This document shows positions 48,201-58,144 of a stretch of 64,000 nt of DNA, piece after piece. The DNA is from Ypsolopha sequella (Eukaryota; Arthropoda; Insecta; Lepidoptera; Ypsolophidae): positions 806,001 to 870,000 of the forward strand of contig CAKOHE010000008.1 of assembly GCA_934047225.1 (NCBI GenBank), written 5' to 3'. Both the position numbers and the translations under genes were made by a program. The stretch's first letter is position 1. Every line of letters starts with the position of its first letter. Under the pieces are notes generated by a model. The model worked only from the letters and a program-made list of their open reading frames with translations. It searched no databases and was not told the origin of the DNA.

Positions 48201-49240
48201 AAAGACACAGACGTCTGGATTCTATCCAGGTGGGTCTCATTTACTACTTAATGATCTGGATAGTTCTACGTCCTAAAAACTTGTATATTTGAAACGAGCA
48301 ATTAAAAAATTCATTAAAAAAAACCTGAACCTGACTTGAACTCAAACTTGCAAAAAGTTGGAAAACACAGACGTCTGGATTCTTTCCAGGTGGGTCTCAT
48401 TTACTACTTAATGATCTGGATAGTTCTACGTCCCAAAAACTTGTATATTTGAAACGAGCAAATAAAAAATTCATTAAAAAAAACCTGAACCTGACTTGAA
48501 CCCAAACTCATAAAAAGTTCAAAAACAAAGACGTCTGGATTCTATCTAGGTGGGTCTCATTTACTACTTAATGATCTGGATTATTCTACGTCCCAAAAAC
48601 GTGTATATTTGAAACGAGCAATTGAAAAATTCATTAAAAAAAACCTGAACCTGACTTGAACCCAAACTCGCAAAAATTTGGAAGATACAGACGTCTGGAT
48701 TATATCCAGGTGGGTCTCATTTACTACTTAATGATCTGGATAGTTCTACGTCCCAAAAACTTGTATATTTGAAACGAGCAAATAAAAAATTCATTAAAAA
48801 AAACCTGAACCTGACTTGAACCCAAACTCGCAAAAAGTTGGAAGACACAGACGTCTGGATTCTATCCAGGTGGGTTCCATTTACTACTTAATGATCTGGA
48901 TAGTTCTACGTCCCAAAAACTTGTATATTTGAAACGAGCAATTAAAAAATTCATTAAAAAAAACCTGAACCTGACTTGAACTCAAACTTGGAAAAAGTTG
49001 GAAGACACAGACGTCTGAATTCTTTCCAGGTGGGTCTCATTTACTACTTAATGATCTGGATTATTCTACGTCCCAAAAACGTGTATATTTGAAACGAGCA
49101 ATTAAAAAATTCATTAATAAAAACCTGAACCTGACTTGAACCCAAACTCACAAAAAGTTTAAAGACACAGACGTCTGGATTCTATCGAGTTGGGTCTCAT
49201 TTACTACTTAATGATCTGGATTGTTCTACGTCCCAAAAAT
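45225..49240 (+). repeat. 160-bp satellite array, left arm, ~25 copies
   Basis: 'tctacgtcccaaaaac' recurs every 160 bp (45391, 45551, 45711 and onward to 49228), with 1-2-bp slips near 46880 and 48150-48200. Each monomer contains a run 'aaaaaacctgaacctgactt', the palindrome cagacgtctg and 'aggtgggtctcatttacta'. Two monomer types exist: 'ggatagttct' always goes with 'aacttg', and 'ggattattct' goes with 'aacctg' or 'aacgtg'. Monomers are contiguous with no spacers and have no coding frame. Confidence 0.95.
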
Positions 49241-51364
49241 AATATATAAAAATAATATTTTTTTTTGTGTTTGTTCTTTTATGATGGTTGTATGAGATGA
49301 ATGACATATTACCATTTATAGAAGTAACAGTTAAGACATCGAGTATGTAAAATTAAGTGTCGCGCCGTGAGGTCTGAAAATCATTTTATTCTATGAGACC
49401 CGTCACGGACGGACTCAAGAGTGACAATAAATAGAGATCTGTTTTGCCCTTCGGGTATAGAACCCTATAATCAACGGCGATTAACGGGTTAATAAAACCT
49501 TAATATTAAAATTAGATACTTAGTCATGATCATTTTCATTTTCAGATCCGTGTGAGAAGATTTATATACAACGTGCGAAGGAGTGCTGCTGTACAACCGC
49601 CCTTTAATTAAGAAATTATACATGTCAAGAAATGAATCTCCGAAGGTGTTAGAGATGTTTCAGAGTGTGGACTGTGAAATAAAAGTCATAGTCGATGTTT
49701 TTACACCCATGTTTCATTTAACAAATGATTTATGTTGTATTACTATTACGTAATATTACCGACATTACAACTGATCGGTATCATACTACCTCAGAGTAAA
49801 ACATTAAACTATGAGCTTTAAATTGCGTTATGTATGTATGTGACATTTTTATACTAGTAGACGAAGGGTTCAAGGTGCGTAGTCCGCCCGTTGTACACTG
49901 GCAAATTGTCACGTACGAGAGACTATTTAAAGCTCACATTTCAATGTGTACAAATCACGCCAAATTTTTAGTCCACTCTGAATACGAGGCTATTCCCATC
50001 CCAGTGGTAGGGACAAAATGACGTTCGTTCTTCAGGAAAAAAAGGACGTTTTTCAGAGTTTGAAAATAGAACACAAGTGGGGAACTTATATAAAAGATAA
50101 GACTATCTGACAGTTTCAATTAAAATCAAATAAGTATGTTTATAAGAATAATTTATCATTGTTTTTTTATTTAAATAACAGGCGTTGCAATATAGTTGTT
50201 ATTATATATTGTGTTGAAAGTTATTTTACCTAGGTACGGTCGTTCGCACGTTCCAATGGCAGTTTTTATTAAGCTCTCATGAATTAAAATAAACCAATAA
50301 TAGGTAGCCGGAACTGCAGGCGATCGTACCTGCCCCTTTTATGTGTAAAGAGAGTAACTTAAGAAAAAGTAGCTCTGATAGAAAGCTGATATTCACAGTT
50401 TGAATATACAGGTGTAATCGTTAAGTGTGACCAGGCGATTATTCCGTAACTATTACAGATATCAAAAAATTTAAACTGATATTCCGTCCTATTGTCGGTT
50501 TTTAGTCCCGTCTTGAAAAAATCCAAATGAGCCCACCACGAATACACGAATAGAATAGGCGACTACCTATGGTCAAGTGAGGAGCCACCTTAAGACTTGA
50601 GTACTTACACACTTTAGAACAAGACGAAAAGAGACTAACAAAATGGTAAGTACGTAAAGGATACGCTACTGAAATCTGCCTGAAAAGACGGCTCATTAAA
50701 TACATAAAAATTGCTGAACTAATTAAGCTGTGTGTGAAAGTGCAGAACGAGGTGCCGAATATGCAGGACCTATTTGTTGACGTCATATTTTGAAAAAATT
50801 GTTTCAAATGAACCCCGCGCCATCTATGCAGCTTAAGGAAATACCTCTAACAGTTGTAAAAGTCTAGAAAACCCCCATTTCTGCCACTAGATGGCGAAAA
50901 AAATTTGCTTATATTGATTTCTTGGCTAGCGATAAAATATACGTTTGGTAAAAAGTTGAGCATGACCACAAGATTAAACGCTTAACGTGAAAGTATTGGG
51001 AAGACATTTGAAAGAAAAACATCGCTTAAACGTTTTTTGCAAACAGTGATAGTCCTACTACTCGACGTCGCGTAGTTATGGCAGCACTAGCGCATTTGAA
51101 AAAGCTACCACTATATATATTATGACTTCTACATGATTTGCTACACTAATACAGTAGCCTAAGCAAGAAATCATCTCTGCATCGTTGCGTTTGTAAACTA
51201 AACATTGGTTGCCATACGCAGGTGTTAGTTCCGCTACTGTCCGCTTGGAGTGGTTTCTCAGATTCCATACGATTTTGATGGAGTTCGAAATGCAACTATT
51301 CGGATATTATGTTTTCATGCTTATGAATTTTTCAGGTCAGATCCATGTTTTTTTACAATGAATA
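49241..51364. other. Loop of the foldback element
   Basis: Unique sequence between the opposed satellite arrays. It contains a terminal-exon-like segment at 49546-49683, an open frame at 49830-50021 and a minus-strand frame at 50502-50807; I recognise neither frame. No transposase signature such as DDE blocks or an RT is visible. Confidence 0.6.
49546..49611 (+). CDS. Candidate 3'-terminal exon inside the foldback loop
   Basis: The acceptor tcattttcattttcag is followed by 21 open codons and TAA in phase 0 (IRVRRFIYNVRRSAAVQPPF), with AATAAA at 49678-49683. The arrangement of acceptor, short coding tail, stop and poly(A) signal is that of a last exon. In phase it can follow the exon-like 42140-42238. 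A second frame (DPCEKIYIQRAKECCC...) is also open to a TAA at 49609. Product unknown. It may be a captured host exon or a chance signal. Confidence 0.35.
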   Translation: MRVRRFIYNVRRSAAVQPPFN

Positions 51365-52860
51365 TTGTTTTGCTCGTTCCAAAAATAGAGGTTTTTGGGA
51401 CATAGAACAATCCAGATCATTAAGTAGTAAATGAGACCCACCTGGATAGAATCCAGACGTCTGTGTCTTCCAACTTTTTGCAAGTTTGGGTTCAAGTCAG
51501 GTTCAGGTTTTTTTTAATGAATTTTTTATTTGCTCGTTTCAAATATACAAGTTTTTGGGACGTAGAACTATCCAGATCATTAAGTAGTAAATGAGACCCA
51601 CCTGGATATAATCCAGACGTCTGTATCTTCGAACTTTTAATGAGTGTGGGTTCAAGTCAGGTTCAGTTTTTTTTTAATGAATTTTTTAATTGCTCGTTTC
51701 AAATATACAAGTTTTTGGGACGTAGAACTATCCAGATCATTAAGTAGTAAATGAGACCCACCTGGATATATTTCAGACGTCTGTGTCTTCGAACTTTTTA
51801 TGAGTTTGGGTTCAAGTCAGGTTCAGGTTTTTTTTAATGAATTTTTATTTGCTCGTTTCAAATATACAAGTTTTTGGGACGTAGAACTATCCAGATCATT
51901 AAGTAGTAAATGAGACCCACCTGGATATAATCCTGACGTCTGTGTCTTTGAACTTGTTATGAGTGTGGGTTCAAGTCAGGTTCAGGTTTTTTTTAATGAA
52001 TTTTTAAATTGCTCGTTTCAAATATACAGGTTTTTGGGACGTAGAACTATCCAGATCATTAAGTAGTAAATGAGACCCACCTGGATATAATTCAGACGTC
52101 TGTATCTTCGAACTTTTTGTGAGTGTGGGTTCAAGTCAGGTTCAGGTTTTTTTTAATGAATTTTTTAATTGCTCGTTTCAAATATACAGGTTTTTGGGAC
52201 GTAGAATAATCCAGATCATTAAGTAGTAAATGAGACCCACCTGGATAGAATCCAGCTGTCTGTGTCTTCCAACTTTTTGCAAGTTTGGGTTCAAGTCAGG
52301 TTCAGGTTTTTTTTAATGAATTTTTTATTTGCTCGTTTCAAATATACAAGTTTTTGGGACGTAGAACTATCCAGATCATTAAGTAGTAAATGAGATACAC
52401 CTGGATAGAATCCAGACGTCTGTGTCTTTGAACTTTTTGTGAGTTTGGGTTCAAGTCAGGTTCAGGTTTTTTTTAATGAATTTTTTAATTGCTCGTTTCA
52501 AATATACACGTTTTTGGGACGTAGAATAATCCAGATCATTAAGTAGTAAATGAGACTCACCTGGATAGAATCCAGACGTCTGTGTCTTCCAACTTTTTGC
52601 GAGTTTGGGTTCAAGTCAGGTTCAGGTTTTTTTTAATGAATTTTTTATTTGCTCGTTTCAAATATACAAGTTTTTGGGACATAGAACTATCCAGATCATT
52701 AAGTAGTAAATGAGACCCACCTGGATAGAATCCAGACGTCTGTGTCTTTGAACTTGTTATGAGTGTAGGTTCAAGTCAGGTTCAGGTTTTTTTTAATGAA
52801 TTTTTTATTTGCTCGTTTCAAATTTCGTTTTCAATTCGCTCGTTTTGGGACGTAGAACAA
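51365..52860 (-). repeat. 160-bp satellite array, right arm, ~9 copies, inverted
   Basis: Reverse complement of the left-arm monomers: 'gtttttgggacgtagaa' recurs at about 160-bp spacing (51398, 51557, 51718 and onward to 52676). It includes both the 'aactatcc' and 'aataatcc' monomer types. It ends in the same diverged terminal monomer ('ttcaattcgctcgttttggg') that opens the left array. Confidence 0.95.
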
Positions 52861-53732
52861 TGCAGGTAAGTAATATAATAATTTCCTTATTTTTTGTCTA
52901 GAGTCATATGAGAGACTTGCTTCATTTCGTTTTAATATAAAACCAGCCATACAAAACTTTTAGTAATGTTTTTTACACCAGCAGGCACCAGGTAGCATTT
53001 GCTTCTCGCTGGCAGGCGCCTGGTAGCATTTGCTTCTTGCTAGCAGGCGCCTGCTGAGATGTTTTACTGGCAGCCGCCATACTCACTTTTATTTGTATTT
53101 ATGTAAAAACCGGCCAAGTGCGAGTCGGACTCGCGCACGAAGGGTTCCGTACCATTTTCTATAAAAACGACAAAAAAAATACGTTTGTTGTATGGGAGCC
53201 CCCTTAAATATTTATTTTATTCAAATTTTTAGTATTTGTTGTTATAGAAGCAACCGAAATACATCATCTGTGAAAATTTCAACTGCCTATCTATCACGGT
53301 TAATGAGATACAGCCTGGTGACAGTCGGACAGACGGACAGACAGACGGACAGCGGAGTCTTAATAATAGGGTCCCTTTGGGTACGGAACCCTAAAAATAT
53401 CTTTTATATATCTTTTGTAATAAGACATATCTTTTATTATTGATTTGTTACACGAGCAGGCGCCAGGTAGCATTTGCGTCTCGCTGGCAGGCGCCTGGTA
53501 GCATTTGCGTCTCGCTGGCAGGCGCCTGCCAAGACGGACAGCGGAGTCTTAATAATAGGGTCCCTTTGGGTACGGAACCCTAAAAATATCTTTTATATAT
53601 CTTTTGTAATAAGACATATCTTTTATTATTGATTTGTTACACGAGCAGGCGCCAGGTAGCATTTGCGTCTCGCTGGCAGACGCCTGGTAGCATTTGCGTC
53701 TCGCTGGCAGGCGCCTGCCAACTTCAGCTCAG
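52861..53732 (-). repeat. Right tip of the foldback element
   Basis: Inverted counterpart of 44344-45224: 'gcaggcgcctgctgagatg' cluster, 'ggccaagtgcgagtcggact' repeat-family segment, two 189-bp repeats and the terminal 'acttcagctcag'. One copy differs from its partner by 'gcagacgcc' instead of 'gcaggcgcc' near 53677. Confidence 0.9.
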
Positions 53733-53742
53733 TTTAATTTCA
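53733..53742. repeat. Candidate target-site duplication, right (TTTAATTTCA)
   Basis: Exact match to 44334-44343, directly outside the right end of the foldback element. Confidence 0.7.
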
Positions 53743-53754
53743 ATGTATATGTTG

Positions 53755-54007
53755 CAGTCAAAACTCATGGCCGGTCAAAAGTAGTTTTGACTGTAAAAAT
53801 CAGTCATTTTGATTAAAAAGTCATAAAAAAATAACCGCGAAAGTTAGGAAAGTTAGAAGTAACCTTCTAACTTTACCTGCCCGGTTCTCTTCTGCGCTGC
53901 AGGACATCCGAAAAACTTATTTTGCCTGCGAATATCAGTCAACACTACGTCCTTAGTCAAAATTCTCGCAGTCAAAAGTAGTTTTGACCAGTTATGACTT
54001 TTGACTG
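53755..54007. mobile_element. 253-bp MITE with 39-bp terminal inverted repeats
   Basis: 53755-53793 (cagtcaaaactcatggcc...) pairs with 53969-54007 in reverse complement, with a few mismatches. Each arm is itself partly self-complementary (gtcaaaa...ttttgac), so the ends can form small hairpins. The interior is non-coding. It lies 12 bp from the foldback target-site duplication. Confidence 0.75.
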
Positions 54008-54535
54008 TGATATATACATGTGTATATTGATCTAACACGTTTTGTATACATAATGAATTCTCCTCAATCTTAAGGGGCTATACCGTGAAAATTGACACTT
54101 TTTGAAGTTATTTATCTGCTCTTTTGATGAAGTTCCAAGTAAAATAAATTAGTATAACAATTTTGGGACCTTTTAAAGGATTTTGGTCTATCAGAAACGC
54201 GATAGGAGGAATTTCACTCGATAGAAATAATTATTGAAATCAGGTCTAAATTTACACTTTTTTTGATATTCTGACAAATAAGGATAGCATACAGACTTGA
54301 AAAATATTTATTTAGATGGGTTTTAACTACACCTAAATTACTAGTTATGGAATTTTTTGTAGCTATTTTAGTTAATTTTGCATTAATTTAAAACCGACTT
54401 TTTGATAATTTTCCCCGATTCCGTCCCTTTCGCACTGCGGGTCTTTCTGCCTGGATTAACGGGGACCTTTGCTAGCATGGTATATCACCCTAATTTAAAT
54501 TATATAAATGTAAAGAAATGTTGTTGCACCGTTAG
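54008..54535. other. Intergenic, no supported gene
   Basis: AT-rich sequence beginning 'aaggggctataccgtgaaa'. No exon, repeat partner or RNA gene found within the window. Confidence 0.5.
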
Positions 54536-54650
54536 GGTTGGAAGCGCGAGCTGGTGTATCGAGCGGCGCTCGACACGCACTCGCGTCGCAATCCTGACAT
54601 CTATATACTACTACACGCCCGTCGGCAAGAAACTCAGGTCCACTAGAGAG
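54536..54650 (+). pseudogene. Methyl-CpG-binding-domain (MBD) exon with frameshift
   Basis: Bounded by an acceptor (gttgcaccgttag|) and a canonical donor (GAG|GTGAGT). The first frame reads GWKRELVYRAALDTHSRRNP and then D-I. After a +1 insertion in 'ctatatactac' the next frame reads YYYTPVGKKLRSTRE. Together these are the core of an MBD: the GW...R.V start, then the Y-Y-T-P-x-G-K-K-L-R-S block that packs on DNA. MBD proteins bind methylated CpG or act in chromatin complexes. The indel would disrupt the domain, and I see no neighbouring exons of such a gene, so this is most likely a stranded pseudo-exon. A sequencing error in the TA-rich run is possible. Confidence 0.75.
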
Positions 54651-54853
54651 GTGAGTACGGCAATATGTTTGGTTCAGGCAGATCATATAAAGTATTACTA
54701 CGTAAAGAAGCGACACTCACCTCCCCGCGCGAATTTAACATCACCCGCGGTCCCCCGCAAGTTAGTGGAAATCTGGTGGCACGTAGAGCTCGAGTAGCAC
54801 TCGTTCACTGCGCGCGTATTTTGTTTTTTGTTTTATTACGATACTGATTTTTA

Positions 54854-55015
54854 ATGAATATGGTTCGTTTTTGTGGTGTTTATGGATGCATTGAAAACGG
54901 AGCGAAAAATAAAGAACGCAGATTTTTTTTATTTCCTACCGATGAACTAAACCAAGGCATTTTCTTTTATGTATTGGTTTGGGGCGTTAACTGCAACTCT
55001 AAAGCAGTTGTGTAA
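54854..55015 (+). pseudogene. THAP-domain N-terminal fragment, 53 codons
   Basis: ATG-initiated frame beginning MNMVRFCGVYGCIENG, with the C-x4-C pair expected at the start of a THAP domain and RRFFLFPTDE matching the 'F..FP.d' block. The frame then loses similarity and stops at TAA (55013-55015) before the invariant Trp / C-x2-H part. It is either exon 1 of a split THAP gene whose next exon is missing here, or a degraded copy. It is not closely similar in sequence to the THAP gene at 36.7-37.5 kb. Confidence 0.55.
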
Positions 55016-55715
55016 CAGTTGGTAAGAATTTCAACATAGAGTTGAAATTTTAAAAATCGAATGTTTTTGTGTCACCGTTCGAGCTGAGCAAATTTCATTA
55101 TGTCCTAAAAATTGTCTATTTGTGCCCAAAGTACGGCGATAGAGCTCACCACCCATCACGTTGGGACGTAATATTTGTAGGTGAAATGCGGGTGTACTGA
55201 GTGCGGACTGTGACATGCATTTCAAAGTTCACACTCGGAACACCTCTAACACCCCCTCGAGCATTTGATTCAAGTCGTGACGATGTATATATTTTTAATA
55301 CAAAAATAATCCACGGGGAACCAAATTAGGACCTAGGGATTAACCACGCTAAAATTTAGGAAGAGAATCATATAAGTTGCTGACTATAAATGTTGTCCCT
55401 CTCGATTGACGACGCTCACACGCTTGCTGCCAGCCCTAGACTAGCTCACGCACACACACAAGCGTGTGCGGACGAGTCAGATGCGCGCGAGAGAGTGTAG
55501 GTAAATAACTTGAGCGAGGACAAAGAAGTGTCGGGGATGTGGTTCAGGTAAGGTTGTCTTATAGTTAGGTTACAGTACTATTTGTTCATGTTTAATTAGC
55601 AATAGATAACCTTTATGGATCGACATACGTCGTATTGACTAATGATAAGAACAGGACGTCTGTGATGTAGAAACTCGGTCGAGGAATGTAGCAGAGAAAC
55701 GATGGTTGCTGGATA
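55016..55715. other. Intergenic, no supported gene
   Basis: Unremarkable mixed sequence with a purine/pyrimidine 'acacacac' patch near 55452. No feature supported. Confidence 0.5.
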
Positions 55716-55742
55716 ACAGTGTTTAATTTGGTTAAATGAATA
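55716..55742 (+). repeat. 143-bp satellite, fragment left of the LINE insertion
   Basis: acagtgtttaatttggttaaatgaata is identical to the corresponding part of the monomers at 56870 onward. The monomer is interrupted here by the LINE and resumes at 56743. Confidence 0.9.
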
Positions 55743-56498
55743 CAGGAAGACTTGAAGGTTCTAAACTTCTGGTTGCAATCAAACTTGTTAACAATCAACG
55801 TCTCTAAAACATCTTATGTTATATTTAAAGCAAAAAACAAACCTATTCCTACATACCCACTTTTAACGATCAACAACGTGCCAATACAAGAGAAATTCGA
55901 AGAAAAGTATCTAGGACTACGAATTGACAACCGATTAACGTGGAAGCCGCATATTGATTATCTAAAGAAAAAACTGTCTTCACTAATGGGTTCTTTACGC
56001 GGCATTGTTCGCTCCCTCCCTCGAAAAGTGCGAATGACAATATATAATTCATTGATAAAATCACATCTTATATATCTTATCGAAATATGGGGCAGTGCAT
56101 GTAAAACCAGTTTATCTGGCCTGCAGATCATACAAAATAAACTAATAAAAATGTTATTTCACTCTCCCTACTTAACACCAACAACTACAATATACAGACA
56201 AACCAACATCATGAACCTAAAACAATTATATACTTACTGCACCTGCATCCTCGTCAGGAAAATATTAAGAAAATCAATACACACATCAATCTCATTTATT
56301 CAACACAGGCAAGTGTCTAAACGCTCCACGAGACGGCCGAGCTACATCATGCTACCAAAGATCCGAACAAATTATGGCAAACGAATGTTTACTTACGAAG
56401 GAGCGCAACTTTTTAACAACTTACCTTCAGAAATTAAAAATATCGAACTTTTTAATAATTTCAAGCGTAAATTAGCCCAACATATTTTAAACAACTAA
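55743..56498 (+). pseudogene. LINE reverse-transcriptase C-terminal region, ~251 codons
   Basis: The open frame starts at the truncation point without an ATG (QEDLKVLNFWLQSNLLTINV). It covers the end of the RT palm/thumb (SKTSYVIF, EKYLGLRIDNRLTWKPHID) and the post-RT region (IYNSLIKSHLIYLIEIWG, LQIIQNKLIKMLF, NNLPSEIKNI), then stops at TAA. These motifs are shared by CR1/Rex/jockey-group LINEs. The catalytic YxDD box and the endonuclease are upstream of the truncation and absent. No internal stop, so it is a young but non-functional copy. Confidence 0.85.
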
Positions 56499-56742
56499 TA
56501 TATTAATTTATGTTAGAGAGGTGGTTATAATTAATAGTGAACTGTGGACTTTATTAAAGAAACCTACATATCTCTGTGTATTAGAATAATATTGTTATGA
56601 TATCTATGAGTACCTACCTCATGATATTTTAATTTATGGTCTGTGCGGATGGACGACACTCTAACTTTAATTGTAAATAATTAAGATTTCTTCTTATGTA
56701 AGTGACATATTGTCTTTAATAAGAATAAAGTATCTTTAAACC
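55743..56742 (+). mobile_element. 5'-truncated CR1/jockey-like LINE with 6-bp TSD
   Basis: Inserted into a 143-bp satellite monomer. The host sequence TGAATA is duplicated on both sides (55737-55742 and 56743-56748). The element opens in frame with the C-terminal third of the reverse transcriptase and ends in a ~240-bp 3' region with AATAAAG near the end. The nested position shows the satellite is older than this insertion. Confidence 0.88.
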
Positions 56743-57572
56743 TGAATATAATAAATAACACGTATGACGTATGCTACGGTTCAGTAAGTAATGTGTTCGG
56801 TGCGCGCCCGCAGGTGGCGCGGCAGATCGTCCATCTGGTTTATTACATTATACTATATAATATTACAGTGTTTAATTTGGTTAAATGAATATAATAAATA
56901 ACACGTATGACGTATGCTACGGTTCAGTAAGTAATGTGTTCGGTGCGCGCCCGCAGGTGGCGCGGCAGCTCGTCCATCCGGTTTATTACATTATACTATA
57001 TAATATTACAGTGTTTAATTTGGTTAAATGAATATAATAAATAACACGTATGACGTATGCTACGGTTCAGTAAGTAATGTGTTCGGTGCGCGCCCGCAGG
57101 TGGCGCGGCAGTTCGTCCATCTGGTTTATTACATTATACTATATTATATTACAGTGTTTAATTTGGTTAAATGAATATAATAAATAACACGTATGACGTA
57201 TGCTACGGTTCAGTAAGTAATGTGTTCGGTGCGCGCCCGCAGGTGGCGCGGCAGATCGTCCATCTGGTTTATTACATTATACTATATAATATTACAGTGT
57301 TTAATTTGGTTAAATGAATATAATAAATAACACGTATGACGTATGCTACGGTTCAGTAAGTAATGTGTTCGGTGCGCGCCCGCAGGTGGCGCGGCAGCTC
57401 GTCCATCCGGTTTATTACATTATACTATATAATATTACAGTGTTTAATTTGGTTAAATGAATATAATAAATAACACGTATGACGTATGCTACGGTTCAGT
57501 AAGTAATGTGTTCGGTGCGCGCCCGCAGGTGGCGCGGCAGTTCGTCCATCCGGTTTATTACATTATACTATA
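56743..57572 (+). repeat. 143-bp satellite array, six monomers, three-monomer higher-order pattern
   Basis: 'ggcgcggcag' recurs at 56816, 56959, 57102, 57245, 57388 and 57531, exactly 143 bp apart. Variable positions after it read a, c, t, a, c, t ('cagatcg', 'cagctcg', 'cagttcg' twice), giving a 429-bp higher-order repeat. The third monomer also has 'tatattatatt' for 'tatataatatt'. Each monomer carries an acceptor-like cgcgcccgcag. Monomers are otherwise almost identical. Confidence 0.95.
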
Positions 57573-58094
57573 CTAGCTTTTGCCCACGGCTTCGCCCGCG
57601 TTGATTTAGTTTTTGTGTAGTACTTTTTATAGAGCGTATTTAAATCTGGTTTGGAGTGTTTTTGGTGCAATTATTTCACGTCCACTACGTTGGATTTAGA
57701 AATCGTTGTTGTTTTCGTAATCAGCGACCCGATAAACCATACAAACGATACCCATGTTGATTTTCAGACTTTGTCACCCCATTTCCCCCTTTTAAGGGGT
57801 TGAATTCTGAAAAAACCTGAAACAAGTGTTTACTTATTTATGGATAGGAGTACTCCTGTGAAGCCTCGAATAAAATAGTCTAACTAATCTTGTTTCCCCA
57901 TACCAACTTTAGACCCCCGTTTCACCCCCTTAGGGGTAGAATTTCGAAAAATCCTTTCTTATTCCTTGTTAACATTACAAACGGAAGCTCTGTGCAAAAT
58001 TTCAGCTTTCTGGGTCCAAGGGTTTGGGCTGTGCGTTGATGAGTCAGTGAATGAGTCAGTGAATCAGTCAGGACTTTTCGTTTTATATATATGA
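57573..58094 (-). mobile_element. Short non-autonomous Helitron, 522 bp
   Basis: On the minus strand it starts TCATATATATAAAACG and ends CGCGGGCGAAGCC...GGGCAAAAG CTAG, between host A and T, inside a satellite monomer. The restored site (tactata|ttatattacag) is found unoccupied in the third monomer at about 57137-57154. Internally it shares long stretches with the Helitron at 9581-11085 ('gtgtttac', 'gataaaccatacaaacgata' and the 'gtcagtca' tail region), so it is an internally deleted relative. No coding capacity. Confidence 0.9.
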
Positions 58095-58144
58095 TTATAT
58101 TACAGTGTTTATTTTGTTTAAATGAATATAATAAATAACACGTA
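58095..58144 (+). repeat. 143-bp satellite, remnant right of the Helitron
   Basis: Reads ttatattacagtgtttattt... to 'aataacacgtat' and then leaves the satellite consensus. It is the distal end of the array. Confidence 0.85.

Larger units (their letters stand above)
44344..53732. mobile_element. 9.4-kb foldback transposon with satellite-bearing arms
   Basis: The two ends are inverted copies: the left reads ccgagctgaagttggcagg, and the right reads ctgagctgaagttggcagg when reverse complemented. Inversion continues through all sub-parts in order: two 189-bp repeats, an 'agggttccgtacc' family segment, a 'ggcgcctgc' cluster, a ~120-bp unique piece, and a 160-bp satellite array. The arms are 4.9 kb (44344-49240) and 2.4 kb (51365-53732), unequal because array copy number differs. 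The loop is ~2.1 kb. Outside both ends stands the same 10-mer. Long composite inverted repeats with internal tandem repeats and a 9-10-bp duplication are the hallmark of Foldback/MULE-type elements. No transposase was recognised. Confidence 0.8.

Noticed and set aside
45225..49240. Regular repeats resembling a CRISPR array
   Set aside because: Monomers are contiguous 160-bp satellite units without spacers, in eukaryotic DNA with no cas genes.
50502..50807. 101-codon minus-strand frame in the foldback loop as a transposase
   Set aside because: No catalytic motif or family resemblance, and the length is within chance expectation for this composition.
54402..54797. 131-codon frame as an independent gene
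   Set aside because: Only the part after the indel (YYYTPVGKKLRSTRE) is meaningful, and it belongs to the MBD exon. The rest is intron read-through.
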